NCBI GenBank assembly: GCA_046328335.1 | Contig: JAXLWU010000017.1 | Coordinates: 1-64,000 of the forward strand | Origin: JACCXM01 sp046328335 | GTDB taxonomy: Bacteria > Chloroflexota > Chloroflexia > Thermomicrobiales > UBA6265 | Reading direction: 5' to 3' | Length of the DNA: 64,000 nucleotides | Notes under the pieces: generated by a model | Databases searched by the model: none | Seen by the model: only the letters and a program-made list of their open reading frames with translations | Told to the model about the DNA's origin: nothing | In this document: positions 36,971 to 45,785 of the stretch, piece by piece | Layout: every line of letters begins with the position of its first letter | Numbering within the stretch: the stretch's first letter is position 1 | Translations under genes and position numbers: made by a program

Positions 36971-38595
36971 GAGCCGGTCAGACTCCGCGCCGCGTCCAGG
37001 ATCATGGTGTCGATCAGCATTTCGACCGGCGCCCGGTCGTCGGTGTAAACCGTCCCGCCCGGTTCGATCGCGCGCACATTTCCTGTGGCCAGAGCCCAGT
37101 TGGCCACATCGCGCACGGGAGAATCCTCCGGTTGCTGCGCCACGTTCGCCACGAGTGTCGCGCTGGAGAGCGCGGCCTCGCTGCCAACCAGCATCGTATT
37201 CGTGTACCGGTTGACATCGATCGCGGTGACCGAGGGGAAAACGTCGCGCATCGTCGCGCCCAGCGCGTCGACCAGGCGAAAATCGGTCGCCGTCCGGCCG
37301 GCATTGACCAGCACCACACCGCCGGGGCGCAGCTTCGCCGCGACCTCCTGAAAGAATTCTCGTGACGTGAGTTGAAACGGAATGTACGGCTGACGGTAGG
37401 CATCGATGACGATCAGGTCATAGGCATGATCGGCCGTGCGCAACGCATACCGGCCGTCGGCGATATGCACGCTCACGTTGGCCAGGTCGTCCAGCCCGAA
37501 ATACTCCCGGCCAATGGCCGCGATCTCGGGATCGATTTCCACGCCATCGATCGGAATCGGCCCGTATGCGGCTGTTAGTTGCCGCGCCATGGTTCCCCCC
37601 GCCAGACCGATGACCAGCGCGTCGCGCGGTCCAACCGCGGCAGCGCCCTCCGCCAGCAACGGCGCGATCATGACATAATCCCACGGTCCACCGGTCAAGA
37701 GCGCGCGGGGATCATAAACAGAGTGGACCGCGTGACCCTCGTTCAGAATCAGGTATCGCGCTCCCGCGTCATCGGCCACCACCTGGATGTAGTTGTAGGC
37801 CGACTCACGTTCGGCGAGCAACGTGCCGCGATCGGGAGGCCGAATCGCTGCGGGTGATGCCAGGGCCAGGGCAGGCACGGTCAGGGCGAACAGCGCCACG
37901 ACCATGACCAGACGCCCCGCCCGCGCCAGAGCCAGACCGGTCAGCGATGGAATCAGCAGCACCAGGGCGAGGGTAAGAAATGTTGCGTTGGTCCCGAGGA
38001 GGGGAATGAACACCAGGACCGGCAGGAAACTTCCCGCGATCGAGCCGACCGTGGACAAGGCGTAGAGGCCGCCCGCCGTCTGCCCGGCCGAATCGACATC
38101 GGTCAATTGCAGCCGGATCGCGAATGGCGAAATGAACCCGAGCAGGATGATCGGCGGGGCGAGCAGAACGAGCGTCCCGAAGAGCGAGCCATAGAACGCG
38201 CCCGCGTCGAGCTGCTGAAATGCGGTCAGCGATCCCAGCAAGAGCGGCCTCGCCACCAGCGGCAAGAGCCCGATGGTGACCGCGGCGAGGGCGCAGGCCG
38301 CGTACAGCACCTGGGGATCGGGACGCCGGTCCGCGATACGCCCTCCCAGCAGGTAGCCGAGGGAGAGAAAGAGCAGCGTCAGACCGATGAGGGACGCCCA
38401 GATGAAGGTCGAACTGCCGAAATAGGGCGCCATCAGCCGACTGGCGGTCAACTCCACCCCGATCGAGGCAAATCCGCCAACGAACACCAGCATGTGCAGG
38501 AGAATGGAGGAAAATCGGCCGGTTCGCGCTTCGGCACGAGCCCCCCGGCCCATCTCGACCGGCGCCGCCGACTCAACGATCCCGGGTTCAACCAT
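36967..38595 (-). CDS. Membrane-bound spermidine-synthase-like protein (fused transporter-like and aminopropyltransferase domains)
   Basis: The 542 residues have an N-terminal membrane half with seven or eight hydrophobic segments starting LLHMLVFVGGFASIGVELTA (the family's characteristic E-x-x-x-S-R follows, ELTASRLMAPYFG), and a C-terminal Rossmann domain with ALVIGLAGGTMARQLTAAYG, DGVEIDPEIAAIGREYFGL, VHIADGRYALR and DLIVIDAYRQPYIPFQLTS, matching polyamine aminopropyltransferases. Such fused proteins are common in environmental bacteria, mostly without tested activity. The ATG at 38595 is the first that precedes the membrane half. It heads the operon with pgeF and yggS. Confidence 0.88.
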   Translation of the reverse strand: MVEPGIVESAAPVEMGRGARAEARTGRFSSILLHMLVFVGGFASIGVELTASRLMAPYFGSSTFIWASLIGLTLLFLSLGYLLGGRIADRRPDPQVLYAACALAAVTIGLLPLVARPLLLGSLTAFQQLDAGAFYGSLFGTLVLLAPPIILLGFISPFAIRLQLTDVDSAGQTAGGLYALSTVGSIAGSFLPVLVFIPLLGTNATFLTLALVLLIPSLTGLALARAGRLVMVVALFALTVPALALASPAAIRPPDRGTLLAERESAYNYIQVVADDAGARYLILNEGHAVHSVYDPRALLTGGPWDYVMIAPLLAEGAAAVGPRDALVIGLAGGTMARQLTAAYGPIPIDGVEIDPEIAAIGREYFGLDDLANVSVHIADGRYALRTADHAYDLIVIDAYRQPYIPFQLTSREFFQEVAAKLRPGGVVLVNAGRTATDFRLVDALGATMRDVFPSVTAIDVNRYTNTMLVGSEAALSSATLVANVAQQPEDSPVRDVANWALATGNVRAIEPGGTVYTDDRAPVEMLIDTMILDAARSLTGS

Positions 38596-38968
38596 CAGAG
38601 CGAAAAACCAATCTGGAGACGATGTCTCTGGCGCTGCGGCCCGATCGCGCGTCCCGGCAATCCCGGCGCGGCCACACCACCGGTGCCACGCGCCGGGGAG
38701 GAGTATAGATGGCGCCGCAATTGAACCTTCCTGCAATGGGACACCGCGCTCCGTGAGTCCGGCGAAACCGGAAGCCGCGGCGAGGCGTTCACAGAGTTAC
38801 GTTCACGCTTTTTTGGGAACGATGGTGGCTTGACATCGTACCGGTAGCGTGTAGGCTTGTGAGTGGCCGCATGCCGTGGGGTGGCTGAGGTGTGGCGATA
38901 CCCCAGGCGGGAAGCCCGCTTCCGCGCTGGCGGCAGAGGGGCAGCACGAGAGGGGAGGATCGATTCCA
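38596..38968. other. Divergent intergenic region
   Basis: About 373 bases between the spermidine-synthase-like gene and the small exported-protein gene. It contains the putative promoter at 38830-38857 and a run of T at about 38808-38814; no gene is supported. Confidence 0.5.
38830..38857 (+). promoter_or_regulatory. Putative sigma-A promoter of the small exported protein
   Basis: TTGACA at 38830-38835 is perfect; TAGGCT at 38852-38857 (16-base spacer) is a weak -10. The leader to the ATG at 38969 would be about 105 bases. Confidence 0.4.
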
Positions 38969-39229
38969 ATGATGGGCAAGCTTGTGAGCGGACTGGCCGT
39001 CGCCGGCATCGCCGCTTCGGCGTTCGTGGGGGTCGCTTCGGCCCAGACGACTGATACCGCCAGCGGCGGCAACGGCGGCGTCTCGACCGCCAACAGCAAC
39101 GGCGGCGGCGTCACCATCGGTTCGACGAACAGCGGTGGCTCGTCCGGCATCCAGTCGGCCATCAACGATGCGCTGGTTTCCGGTGACGACATCGCCGCCG
39201 CGGTGATCGAGGCGATTTACGGTCGCTAA
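38969..39229 (+). CDS. Small exported Gly/Ser/Asn-rich protein, function unknown
   Basis: An 86-residue precursor with a clear signal peptide (MMGKLVSGLAVAGIAASAFV, then GVASAQ as cleavage region). The mature part of about 60 residues is low-complexity: TASGGNGGVSTANSNGGG and STNSGGSSG, then a short amphipathic segment AINDALVSGDDIAAAVIEA. There are no cysteines or anchoring signal. GGAGG lies 11 bases before the ATG. A perfect terminator hairpin follows, so it is a monocistronic gene. It is reminiscent of small secreted structural or surface proteins; I do not recognise a family. Confidence 0.68.
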   Translation: MMGKLVSGLAVAGIAASAFVGVASAQTTDTASGGNGGVSTANSNGGGVTIGSTNSGGSSGIQSAINDALVSGDDIAAAVIEAIYGR

Positions 39230-39251
39230 TCGCTCGCGATATCGAAATTGC

Positions 39252-39279
39252 GGGGACCGATCCAACCGGATCGGTCCCC
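39252..39279. terminator. Hairpin terminator between convergent genes
   Basis: Perfect 12-bp inverted repeat (GGGGACCGATCC / GGATCGGTCCCC) with loop AACC, between the small exported-protein gene and the convergent RmlB-like gene. The following sequence has only a broken T-run (GTTTAATCTT). Confidence 0.75.
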
Positions 39280-39285
39280 AGCCGT

Positions 39286-40317
39286 TTAATCTTGCCGTGC
39301 GTACGCGCCCGATCGCGACCAGGCATCCTCGACCACGAACGCCCGCTCGAGCAACGGTTCCCACCATTCCGGGTGGTCGCGATACCAGGCAACCGTTTCC
39401 CTCAACCCTTCCGCAAGAGCGATCGTTGGCGCCCAGCCCAACCCGTTCCGGATCTTGCTCGCGTCAAGGAGATAGCGCCGATCGTGCGATGGCCGATCCG
39501 GCACGGTCGTCTTGAGTGTCCGTGGCTTCCCCAAGGTATCGAGAATCAGGTCGGCGATCGTTTCGATGTCCGCTTCTTCGCCGCTGCCAACATGGTAGGT
39601 TTCTCCAATCGCTCCCATTTCCAGCGCCGTCTCAATGGCCCGGCAGTGATCGCGGACGTGGAGCCACTCCCGCCGATTCCGCACCGAGGCATACAACGGC
39701 AATGGCTGATCGCGTAGCGCCCGTGTCGTGAAGAGCGGGATGACTTTTTCCGGGAACTGGTACGGCCCGTAGTTGTTTGCGCAAATGGTGATCGTGACCG
39801 GTAGCCCATACGTGAGGTGATAGGCGCGCACCGCGTGGTCGGCTCCGGCTTTCGAGGCGTTATACGGGGTGCGCGGCCGGTACGGCGCCTCCTCGCTGAA
39901 CGCGCCAGTGTCGTCGAGCGCCATATCGCCATACACCTCGCAGGTCGAGATGTGATGGAACCAGTCGACGCCAACCTACCGCGCCGCTTCCAGCAGCGAT
40001 TGCGTCCCCATCACGTTGGCCGAAAAGAAATCACCGGGACGCAACACCGCCAGACTGTTATGTGATTCGGCCGCGAAGTTCACGATGACATCGACGCCGT
40101 GTTGCCGCAACAGGTCTGCCACCAACGCCTGATCGCGAATATCGCCGTGAACGAACGAAATTGCCGGGCGCAGATCCTCCAGATTGGCCAGGTTTCCGGC
40201 ATAGGTGAGTGCATCGAGCGCGACGAGGCGATCGCCAGGATGGTGCTCGTGCCAGTAGCGTGCGAAATTCGACCCGATGAACCCGGCGGCCCCGGTCACA
40301 AGCAACGTATGCGGCAC
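39286..40317 (-). pseudogene. NAD-dependent sugar-nucleotide 4,6-dehydratase (RmlB-like) interrupted by an in-frame TAG
   Basis: Short-chain dehydrogenase that would convert an NDP-hexose to the 4-keto-6-deoxy sugar. The ATG at 40317 opens VTGAAGFIGSNFARYW (NAD-binding Gly motif), DALTYAGN and VNFAAESHNS, then translation meets a TAG (39976-39978) after 113 residues. The same frame continues uninterrupted for 230 codons with HHISTCEVYGDM, PYNASKAGADH (catalytic Tyr and Lys), NNYGPYQFPEKVIPLF and REWLHVRDHCRAIE. The whole frame, about 342 residues, has normal family length. The TAG is at a variable position (AAR-stop-VGVDWFHH). The active-site triad reads TCE where TDE is typical of RmlB, as in one known subgroup. 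No other sugar-nucleotide gene is adjacent. Confidence 0.87.
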
Positions 40318-40454
40318 GATATCTCTCCCTCCTGACGCAATTGTCCCATCCTGGGCCCGAGCATACTGTCCGTTCCAAGACAGGCTATCGCGAGCGGGGT
40401 CCGTGAGCGCTATGATCCTGTCTCAGAGGACCAACTCGCGCAAAGGAGAGGCAA

Positions 40455-41231
40455 TTGGCGGCGATCCGCGTCGGAATCCAGATTCAGCAGCAGCACGCGA
40501 CCTATCCCCAGATGCGACGCGCCTGGCAGGCGGTGGACGCCAGCGGCGCCGACACCCTGTTCAATTGGGATCACTTCTTCCCGCTGTCGGGCGATCTGAA
40601 CGGGACACACCACGACAACTGGACGGCGCTCGGCGCGATGGCGGAGGTCACGGAGCGGGTCCAGATCGGCTGTTTGGTCGCCGCCAACAGTTACCGCAAT
40701 CCCAATCTCCTCGCCGATATGTCCCGCACGCTCGATCACATCTCCCATGGCCGCTTCATCCTCGGCATCGGCAGCGGCTGGAACCAGCGCGACTACGAAG
40801 AGTACGGCTACGAGTTCGGCACGGCCATCTCGCGCCTGCAGGACCTCGAGCGCGACCTGCCCGTGATCGTCGACCGGCTGGCGAAACTCAATCCGCCGCC
40901 GATCCAGCAACCCCTGCCGCTACTCATCGGTGGGGTGGGGGAGAAATTCACCCTCCGTCTCGTCGCCCAGTACGCCACGATCTGGAACGGTCAGGGCGAA
41001 CCGGAGTACCTGGCGCACAAGAGCCGAGTGCTGGACGAGTGGTGTGAGAAGATCGGCCGCGATCCCGCCGAGATCGAGCGCTCGGCGCAGATCTTCGGTC
41101 CCCAACTCGACAAACTCGATGACTATCGCGACGCCGGAATCACGCATTTCATCTGCGATGCGGGCGGACCCGACTACGACCTCACGCCGTTGCAGAAACT
41201 GATCGACTGGCGCGACCGGCACGCCGGCTAA
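40455..41231 (+). CDS. LLM-class (luciferase-like) F420-dependent oxidoreductase
   Basis: TIM-barrel oxidoreductase of 258 residues of the luciferase-like monooxygenase superfamily. The segments FNWDHFFPL, LGAMAEVTERVQIGCLV, NPNLLADMSRTLDHISHGRF and LGIGSGWNQRDYEEYGYEFG are characteristic of the subgroup annotated F420-dependent. No other F420 gene is in the window. The TTG at 40455 is fixed by AAAGGAGAGG 4 to 13 bases upstream. It precedes the aminotransferase-like gene by 67 bases in the same direction. Confidence 0.9.
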   Translation: MAAIRVGIQIQQQHATYPQMRRAWQAVDASGADTLFNWDHFFPLSGDLNGTHHDNWTALGAMAEVTERVQIGCLVAANSYRNPNLLADMSRTLDHISHGRFILGIGSGWNQRDYEEYGYEFGTAISRLQDLERDLPVIVDRLAKLNPPPIQQPLPLLIGGVGEKFTLRLVAQYATIWNGQGEPEYLAHKSRVLDEWCEKIGRDPAEIERSAQIFGPQLDKLDDYRDAGITHFICDAGGPDYDLTPLQKLIDWRDRHAG

Positions 41232-41298
41232 TCGTCGTCCATTCGCGGATTCACGACATAAGAAATCAGCGCGCAAAAAGGCTGGAAAGGGAAACGCG

Positions 41299-42216
41299 AT
41301 GGAACGGGTGGCGTACTACAACGGTCAAATCCTGCCAGAGTCACAGGTGCGCATTCCCTTCCGTGATTCCGCCGCCATCCGCGGCGTCGGGGTCTACGAT
41401 ACCGAACGCACCTTCGCCGGCAGCATCTTCAAATTGCAGGAACACCTCGCTCGGCTCTGGCGCTCGCTGGCCTACGTCCGCATCCCGCCGCCGTTGCCGC
41501 AGGAGGAACTTGCGGCGATCACCGCGGAGGTCGTCGCCCACAATCTCCCCATCGAGGGGAGGGACCTGTGGGTGACGCAGCGCATCAGCCGCGGCGCGCC
41601 GGTGCACGAGGGTGGCGACGGCCGGCCAACGGTGATCGTCGAATGCCTGCCGATTCCCTGGGATTTTCGCGCGCCGTACTTTCGCGACGGGGTCAATCTG
41701 CGCACCCCGACCGCGCGGCGCACGCCGCCCTGGGCGCTCAGTCCACAGGCGAAGACGACCAACCTGCTCAATCTCTGGGTGGCCGATCAGGAAGTGCTGA
41801 GTCAGGATCCCCGCGCCTGGCCGCTGCTGACCGACGAATTCGGCTGCCTCGCCGAGGGCGCGGGCGCCAACGTCTTTATCGTTCGCGACGGCATCGTCAT
41901 GACCCCGCCAGCGCGCCACGTCTTGCCCGGCATCACCCGTGATACGGTGATTGCGCTGGCGGCCGACCTCGGTATCCCGCTGCTGGAAACGCCCGTCGAT
42001 CTCTTCCTCGCCGCCACCGCCGACGAAATCTTCATCACCTCGACCAGTCTCTGCATCTGCCCGGCCGCCAGCCTCAACGGGGCGCCGGTGCTGAACCCCG
42101 CCATCCCCGGCCCGATCACGCGGCGCCTGCAGAACGCATTTTCCGACCTCGTCGGCGTCGATGTCGTCGCGCAGTATCTGGCGCATATGGTCGATCCTGT
42201 GGCAATCGACGCCTAG
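41299..42216 (+). CDS. Class IV PLP aminotransferase (branched-chain aminotransferase-like)
   Basis: Fold type IV PLP enzyme of 305 residues, in the group of branched-chain, D-amino acid and aminodeoxychorismate enzymes. Visible motifs are FRDSAAIRGVGVYDTER, the Lys region SPQAKTTNLLNLWVADQEV, EGAGANVFIVRDGIVMTPP, VLPGITRDTVIALA and IFITSTSLCICPAASLNG. The catalytic Lys is in PQAKTTN. Substrate cannot be fixed; BCAT proper normally shows EVGTAN, here EGAGAN. A family B repeat follows its stop. Confidence 0.88.
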   Translation: MERVAYYNGQILPESQVRIPFRDSAAIRGVGVYDTERTFAGSIFKLQEHLARLWRSLAYVRIPPPLPQEELAAITAEVVAHNLPIEGRDLWVTQRISRGAPVHEGGDGRPTVIVECLPIPWDFRAPYFRDGVNLRTPTARRTPPWALSPQAKTTNLLNLWVADQEVLSQDPRAWPLLTDEFGCLAEGAGANVFIVRDGIVMTPPARHVLPGITRDTVIALAADLGIPLLETPVDLFLAATADEIFITSTSLCICPAASLNGAPVLNPAIPGPITRRLQNAFSDLVGVDVVAQYLAHMVDPVAIDA

Positions 42217-42234
42217 AGCAACGGGCGAACGTGG

Positions 42235-42318
42235 TGTCGTCCCGAGGAACGAGGGATCTCGTCGTCATGGTCCACCGTCGCCAAGGACGAGATGCCTGGC
42301 GGCGGCTCGGCATGACAC
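42235..42318 (+). repeat. Dispersed palindromic repeat, family B (copy 2)
   Basis: GTCGTCCCGAGGAACGAGGG start and GGCTCGGCATGACAC end, about 84 bases, same orientation and close match to 26464-26546. It lies 18 bases after the aminotransferase stop. Confidence 0.88.
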
Positions 42319-42410
42319 TCTAGATGCACGGCGCTCTAATCGTGTAGTCACACGCCGCACCGTCCATCCACGCGCCAATGCGCGACGCAGCAATCGCGGA
42401 AGAACGGGAC

Positions 42411-43346
42411 ATGGACAGGATCACAAGGGGCTGGATCAGCGGGTCGGTGGGCGTGCTGATCTTCAGCGGCTCCCTTCCGGCCACTCGCGCGGCGGTGCTC
42501 GATCTCGATCCGTTGTTTGTCACGTTTGCGCGAGCGGCCATCGCGGGTCTGTTGGCACTTTGCCTCCTGCTCGTATTTCGAGCGAAGCGGCCGGAACGGC
42601 AAGATATCGGTTCATTGCTGATCGTTGCGGCGGGCGTCGTCGTCGGCTTTCCGCTGCTGACGGCATTGGCGCTCCGGCACATCACCTCGGCCCATTCGAT
42701 CGTGTTCATCGGGCTGCTGCCCCTCTCGACGGCGATATTCAGCGTGCTGCGCGGCGGCGAGAGGCCCCAGCCGATCTTCTGGCTCTTTTCGGTGTTGGGC
42801 AGTTTGATTGTCGTCGGATTCGCACTATCGCAAGGGTTTTCCACCTCGCCAGTCGGTGATGCGCTGATGCTAGCCGCGATCGTCGTATGCGGACTTGGCT
42901 ACGCCGAGGGCGGCCAGCTCTCGCGCCGGCTCGGTGGGTGGCAGGTCATCTCCTGGGCGCTGCTGCTGGCGCTACCGGCCATGGTTTCGCTCGCGCTCCT
43001 GGTGCGGCCTGAGTCATTCGCAGTAGTCAGTGCCCGTGCTTGGATCGGGTTGGCCTACGTCTCGGTCTTCAGCATGCTGATCGGCTTTGTCTTCTGGTAT
43101 CGCGGTCTGGCGCTGGGCGGCATCGCCGCGGTCGGCCAATTGCAGCTGCTGCAGCCAATCTTCGGACTGGCGCTCGCGGCGGCGCTCCTGCATGAACCGG
43201 TGACGCCGCTCATGCTCTTGGTCACGCTCGCGGTCGTGCTTTGCGTCGCCGCGGCCCGCCGGTTCGCGCGGCCACAACGCGACGTACCAGGACTCATCGT
43301 CCTTGAATCGCTCTCATCTCGCGAGCCGGTATCGCCAGTGCGTTAG
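42411..43346 (+). CDS. EamA/DMT-superfamily transporter
   Basis: Inner-membrane protein of 311 residues with about ten hydrophobic helices in two EamA repeats. Typical marks are LDLDPLFVTFARAAIAGLLA in the first repeat, ALRHITSAHSIVFIGLLPL, and WYRGLALGGIAAVGQLQLLQ with PIFGLALAAALLHEP in the second. Substrates of this superfamily are metabolites or drugs and cannot be inferred. The ATG at 42411 has GGAAG eight bases upstream and is preferred over one at 42378. Confidence 0.88.
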   Translation: MDRITRGWISGSVGVLIFSGSLPATRAAVLDLDPLFVTFARAAIAGLLALCLLLVFRAKRPERQDIGSLLIVAAGVVVGFPLLTALALRHITSAHSIVFIGLLPLSTAIFSVLRGGERPQPIFWLFSVLGSLIVVGFALSQGFSTSPVGDALMLAAIVVCGLGYAEGGQLSRRLGGWQVISWALLLALPAMVSLALLVRPESFAVVSARAWIGLAYVSVFSMLIGFVFWYRGLALGGIAAVGQLQLLQPIFGLALAAALLHEPVTPLMLLVTLAVVLCVAAARRFARPQRDVPGLIVLESLSSREPVSPVR

Positions 43347-43503
43347 CGATCAACATGCCCACTTGAATGGCGCTAGCCGGTCACCATTTCCCGGCGCGGT
43401 GGCGCGGACCGCTCACCAGGTCCGCGCCGCATTTGCGCACAATCCACGTTATCCGCAAATCGCGCACAGGAGGCAGGGAACAGGTGATGTGGCCTCGCGC
43501 GGC

Positions 43504-44082
43504 TCACCCGGCCGTTGGCTCCCGTCTCGGCTCGTACCGCATTGCCACCGCACCCGAGTCGAACTCCAGCCGGCTGACCAGTCTCAAGTCGATCGCCTTC
43601 GCGAGTCCCGCGAACACCGTCGGCCCATGGCCTGCCAGCCGGGGATGCACGATAAACTCGTACTCGTCGATCAGTCCCCGTTCCGCCAGCGCCAGCGGCA
43701 GCGTCACGCCGCCCACGAACAGACCCTCGCCCGGCTCCCGCTTCAGTTGCTGAATCACCTCGACCAGATCATCCCCGCGCACGAGTTCGGCATTCCAGTC
43801 AGCCCGTTTCAGCGTGGTCGAGACGACGTACTTCCTGGCCGCGTCGATCGTCTGGGCGAAGGGTTCCATCCATGGCTCCATCCACTCGGGCCGCACGCCC
43901 GTCCGCGCGAATGGCCGCCACGCGGTCTCCATCATTTCGTAGGTCACCCGGCCAAAGATGAGCGCATCGGCCCGGGCAATGGCCTCGGCGGCGTGACGAT
44001 GCAGCGCTTCATCCGGGTCCATCGCCCGGTGATCGCAGCAGCCATCGAGGGTGATATTGATCGAGTATCGCAGCGGTCGCAT
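43504..44082 (-). CDS. Dihydrofolate-reductase-fold protein (RibD C-terminal family)
   Basis: 192-residue protein of the RibD/DHFR-like group: YSINITLDGCCDH at the start, ADALIFGRVTYEMMETAW, KYVVSTTLKRADWNAELV, the nucleotide-binding GEGLFVGGVTLPLALAERGL and DEYEFIVHPRLAGHGPTVF. Members are NADPH-binding but mostly of unknown role; true folate or riboflavin function is unlikely for this stand-alone subgroup. It is a single gene. Confidence 0.88.
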   Translation of the reverse strand: MRPLRYSINITLDGCCDHRAMDPDEALHRHAAEAIARADALIFGRVTYEMMETAWRPFARTGVRPEWMEPWMEPFAQTIDAARKYVVSTTLKRADWNAELVRGDDLVEVIQQLKREPGEGLFVGGVTLPLALAERGLIDEYEFIVHPRLAGHGPTVFAGLAKAIDLRLVSRLEFDSGAVAMRYEPRREPTAG

Positions 44083-44494
44083 GCTGTTAGCCTACCGCGA
44101 TCATGGTTCGGGTGGAAGTCTTTTCACCAGCTCGTCCCCGCGTGAGAATCTCGGCACGTCTCCCCGGTTGCGGATAAAGACACATGTCGTGAACCAGACG
44201 CGGCGACGCGCTCTGTGGACCGTATTTCATTCCTGATGCGCGTTCTCGACGGTGTGGCATTGCCTCTACCGATACAATCCGGACAAGTACGGTAGCGTAG
44301 TCGACGCGCGGCCGATGCCGCCGGATTTCTGGCAATCATGGGACATCTGAGGCGCGGGTATGGGCCCGCGGGGATGAGCCCACCCGGTGTCGCCCGGTGT
44401 CTCATCCATACTTGTCGCCGTCTGTGCGGAGGCGCATCAGCGGGATGGTTGCAGACTCGGGTTGAGTCTCGGTACGCTGCGAAAGGGGGCAGGA
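44083..44494. other. Intergenic, no gene recognised
   Basis: About 410 bases between divergent genes. A directly repeated CCCGGTGTC pair flanked by GATGAG and CTCATC (about 44374-44405) is the only structure noticed. No convincing coding frame. Confidence 0.45.
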
Positions 44495-44797
44495 TTGGTC
44501 ATCGTCGCCGGAGTCTTCACAGTCGAGCACGGGCAGCGGGACGCCTTCATCGATAGCAAGATCGAGCGGATGCACTCCTCCCGCGCCGAGCGCGGCTGTC
44601 TGGAATACACCTTCAGCGCCGATCCGCTCGTTCCCGGGCGCGTTGTGCTCTACGAGCGCTGGGAATCCCAGGAAGACCTCGATGCCCATCTCGCCGCGCC
44701 GGTAGCGCCATCCGCGTCACCCGGCGCCGATATCGTTCCCATCTCGGCGACGATCATGGTCTACGACGTTACCGGAGAGCGACCGCTGGGCGGCTGA
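44495..44797 (+). CDS. ABM-domain protein (antibiotic biosynthesis monooxygenase-like)
   Basis: 100-residue dimeric ferredoxin-like-fold protein of the YgiN/ABM type. It shows VAGVFTVEHGQRDAFIDSK, ERGCLEYTFSADPLVPGRV and VLYERWESQEDLDAHLAAP, the order expected of the family. Some members oxidise quinols, others have no known activity. The TTG at 44495 is chosen because AAAGGGGG lies six bases before it and the first beta strand starts there. Confidence 0.83.
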   Translation: MVIVAGVFTVEHGQRDAFIDSKIERMHSSRAERGCLEYTFSADPLVPGRVVLYERWESQEDLDAHLAAPVAPSASPGADIVPISATIMVYDVTGERPLGG

Positions 44798-44935
44798 TTG
44801 ACCGCACTCCGCGATCGATCCCAGAGTGAAGAGACGGGGCTTTATGTCGTACTATGCGATGTACGGCGAGTGACAGTGCGACAGTAGCATCATTTTGCCA
44901 CTTCGGATGCCGATCTTGTCGAGGGAGGTGACCTG

Positions 44936-45151
44936 GTGAAGCGTCTCGTGATCGCCGTCGGTTTCGCCAGTGCGCTGGCCGTTCTCCCGGCGAGTGAAGC
45001 GCTGCACGTCACCCTGACGGCACAAGCGCACCGCGCCTCTGCCCACGCCACCGCGACCGTGAGCAAGGGTCAGGTCTCGGTCTCGGTCTCATGTGGCGGC
45101 GGCAAACACCACCGGGGCGGCGAGCGGGCTTCGGTCCACTGTCGGCGCTAG
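44936..45151 (+). CDS. Small exported basic protein, function unknown
   Basis: 71-residue precursor with a signal peptide (MKRLVIAVGFASALAVLPAS). The mature part is Ala/His/Ser/Thr-rich (AQAHRASAHATATVSKG), with SVSVSCGGGKHHRGG and a final VHCRR, giving two cysteines that could form a disulfide and a basic charge. The GTG at 44936 has a strong GGGAGGTGA upstream. No family recognised; a small secreted or cell-surface protein is the most that can be said. Confidence 0.65.
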   Translation: MKRLVIAVGFASALAVLPASEALHVTLTAQAHRASAHATATVSKGQVSVSVSCGGGKHHRGGERASVHCRR

Positions 45152-45268
45152 GGCTGCCGCGGACCATTTCATGGCGTGTCGGTCACGGGATTCGCATCGC
45201 GCCAGTGGCGCTGCCTCCGCTCCTGCGGGCATCCACGTCGCCGCGCGCCTCGTCACAAGCGGATGCGG

Positions 45269-45517
45269 TCAGGCGGCCTCATGCATCGTGACCACGACCG
45301 TCGTGGCGATCGTCGGGTGCGTTTCGTCCGGAACGTCCTCGCCATCCGCCAGCAGACTCTCGACGAACCCGGCGATGGCCTCGCGCGCGTTCGCCAGCGC
45401 GTCGTCAACGGAGTCGCCCTAGGTGAGACACCCGGGAAGCGCGGGACCCAGCACATTGTAGCGATCGGGTTCCTCCCGATCCGGTTCCAGCACCACGGTG
45501 TATTGATAGCGCGTCAT
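45269..45517 (-). pseudogene. hicB: HicB-type antitoxin interrupted by an in-frame TAG
   Basis: The partially degraded RNase-H-like fold of HicB antitoxins is recognisable from the ATG at 45517: YQYTVVLEPDREEPDRYNV, then ALPGCLT. At 45419-45421 a TAG stands exactly where family members have Gln (consensus PGC-x-TQGD), and the frame continues GDSVDDALANAREAIAGFVE for 49 more codons to TGA at 45269. One C-to-T change of CAG would explain it. GGGAAGAGG upstream is a good ribosome-binding site. HicB lacking the second half should not fold. The adjacent hicA is reduced to a fragment, so decay of the module is the simplest reading. Confidence 0.82.
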
Positions 45518-45640
45518 GGCCTCTTCCCTCGGATCGACGCGATCGACTCCTCGGCCGACAGAATAGTCTCCACGCTCCCGGTCCAGGTACCAGCCAGCGC
45601 GCTCCCGCGCCCGCACCACCTCCCGCCCGGAAACCCGTGG
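45518..45640 (-). pseudogene. HicA toxin remnant
   Basis: In frame with and immediately upstream of hicB, the segment SGREVVRARERAGWYLDRERG matches the start of HicA mRNA interferases (SGREVVRAL-x-RAG), but the catalytic His region (normally GSH just after) and the C-terminal half are missing: the frame reads GDYSVGRGVD and runs into hicB. An internal deletion of about 40 codons is inferred. Confidence 0.6.
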
Positions 45641-45702
45641 TGCCGATGGCAACGGCTCATACGAAATCCGGATGAACACTTGATCTCTGATCGCGACGTC
45701 AC

Positions 45703-45743
45703 GCCCCTCTCCCTGCGCACAGGGAGAGGGGTTGGGGTGAGGG
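45703..45743 (+). repeat. Dispersed palindromic repeat, family A (single unit)
   Basis: GCCCCTCTCCCTGCGCAC followed by AGGGAGAGGGGTTGGGGTGA: one palindromic unit, between the hicA remnant and the 3' end of the VWA gene. Confidence 0.9.
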
Positions 45744-45785
45744 TGCGCGCCGTGAGGAAGCGTCGGTCATCATCCGGATTCCGTA

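Noticed and set aside
44087..44335. 82-codon minus-strand frame in the 44.1-44.5 kb gap
   Set aside because: No ribosome-binding site, biased Arg-rich composition and no family resemblance.
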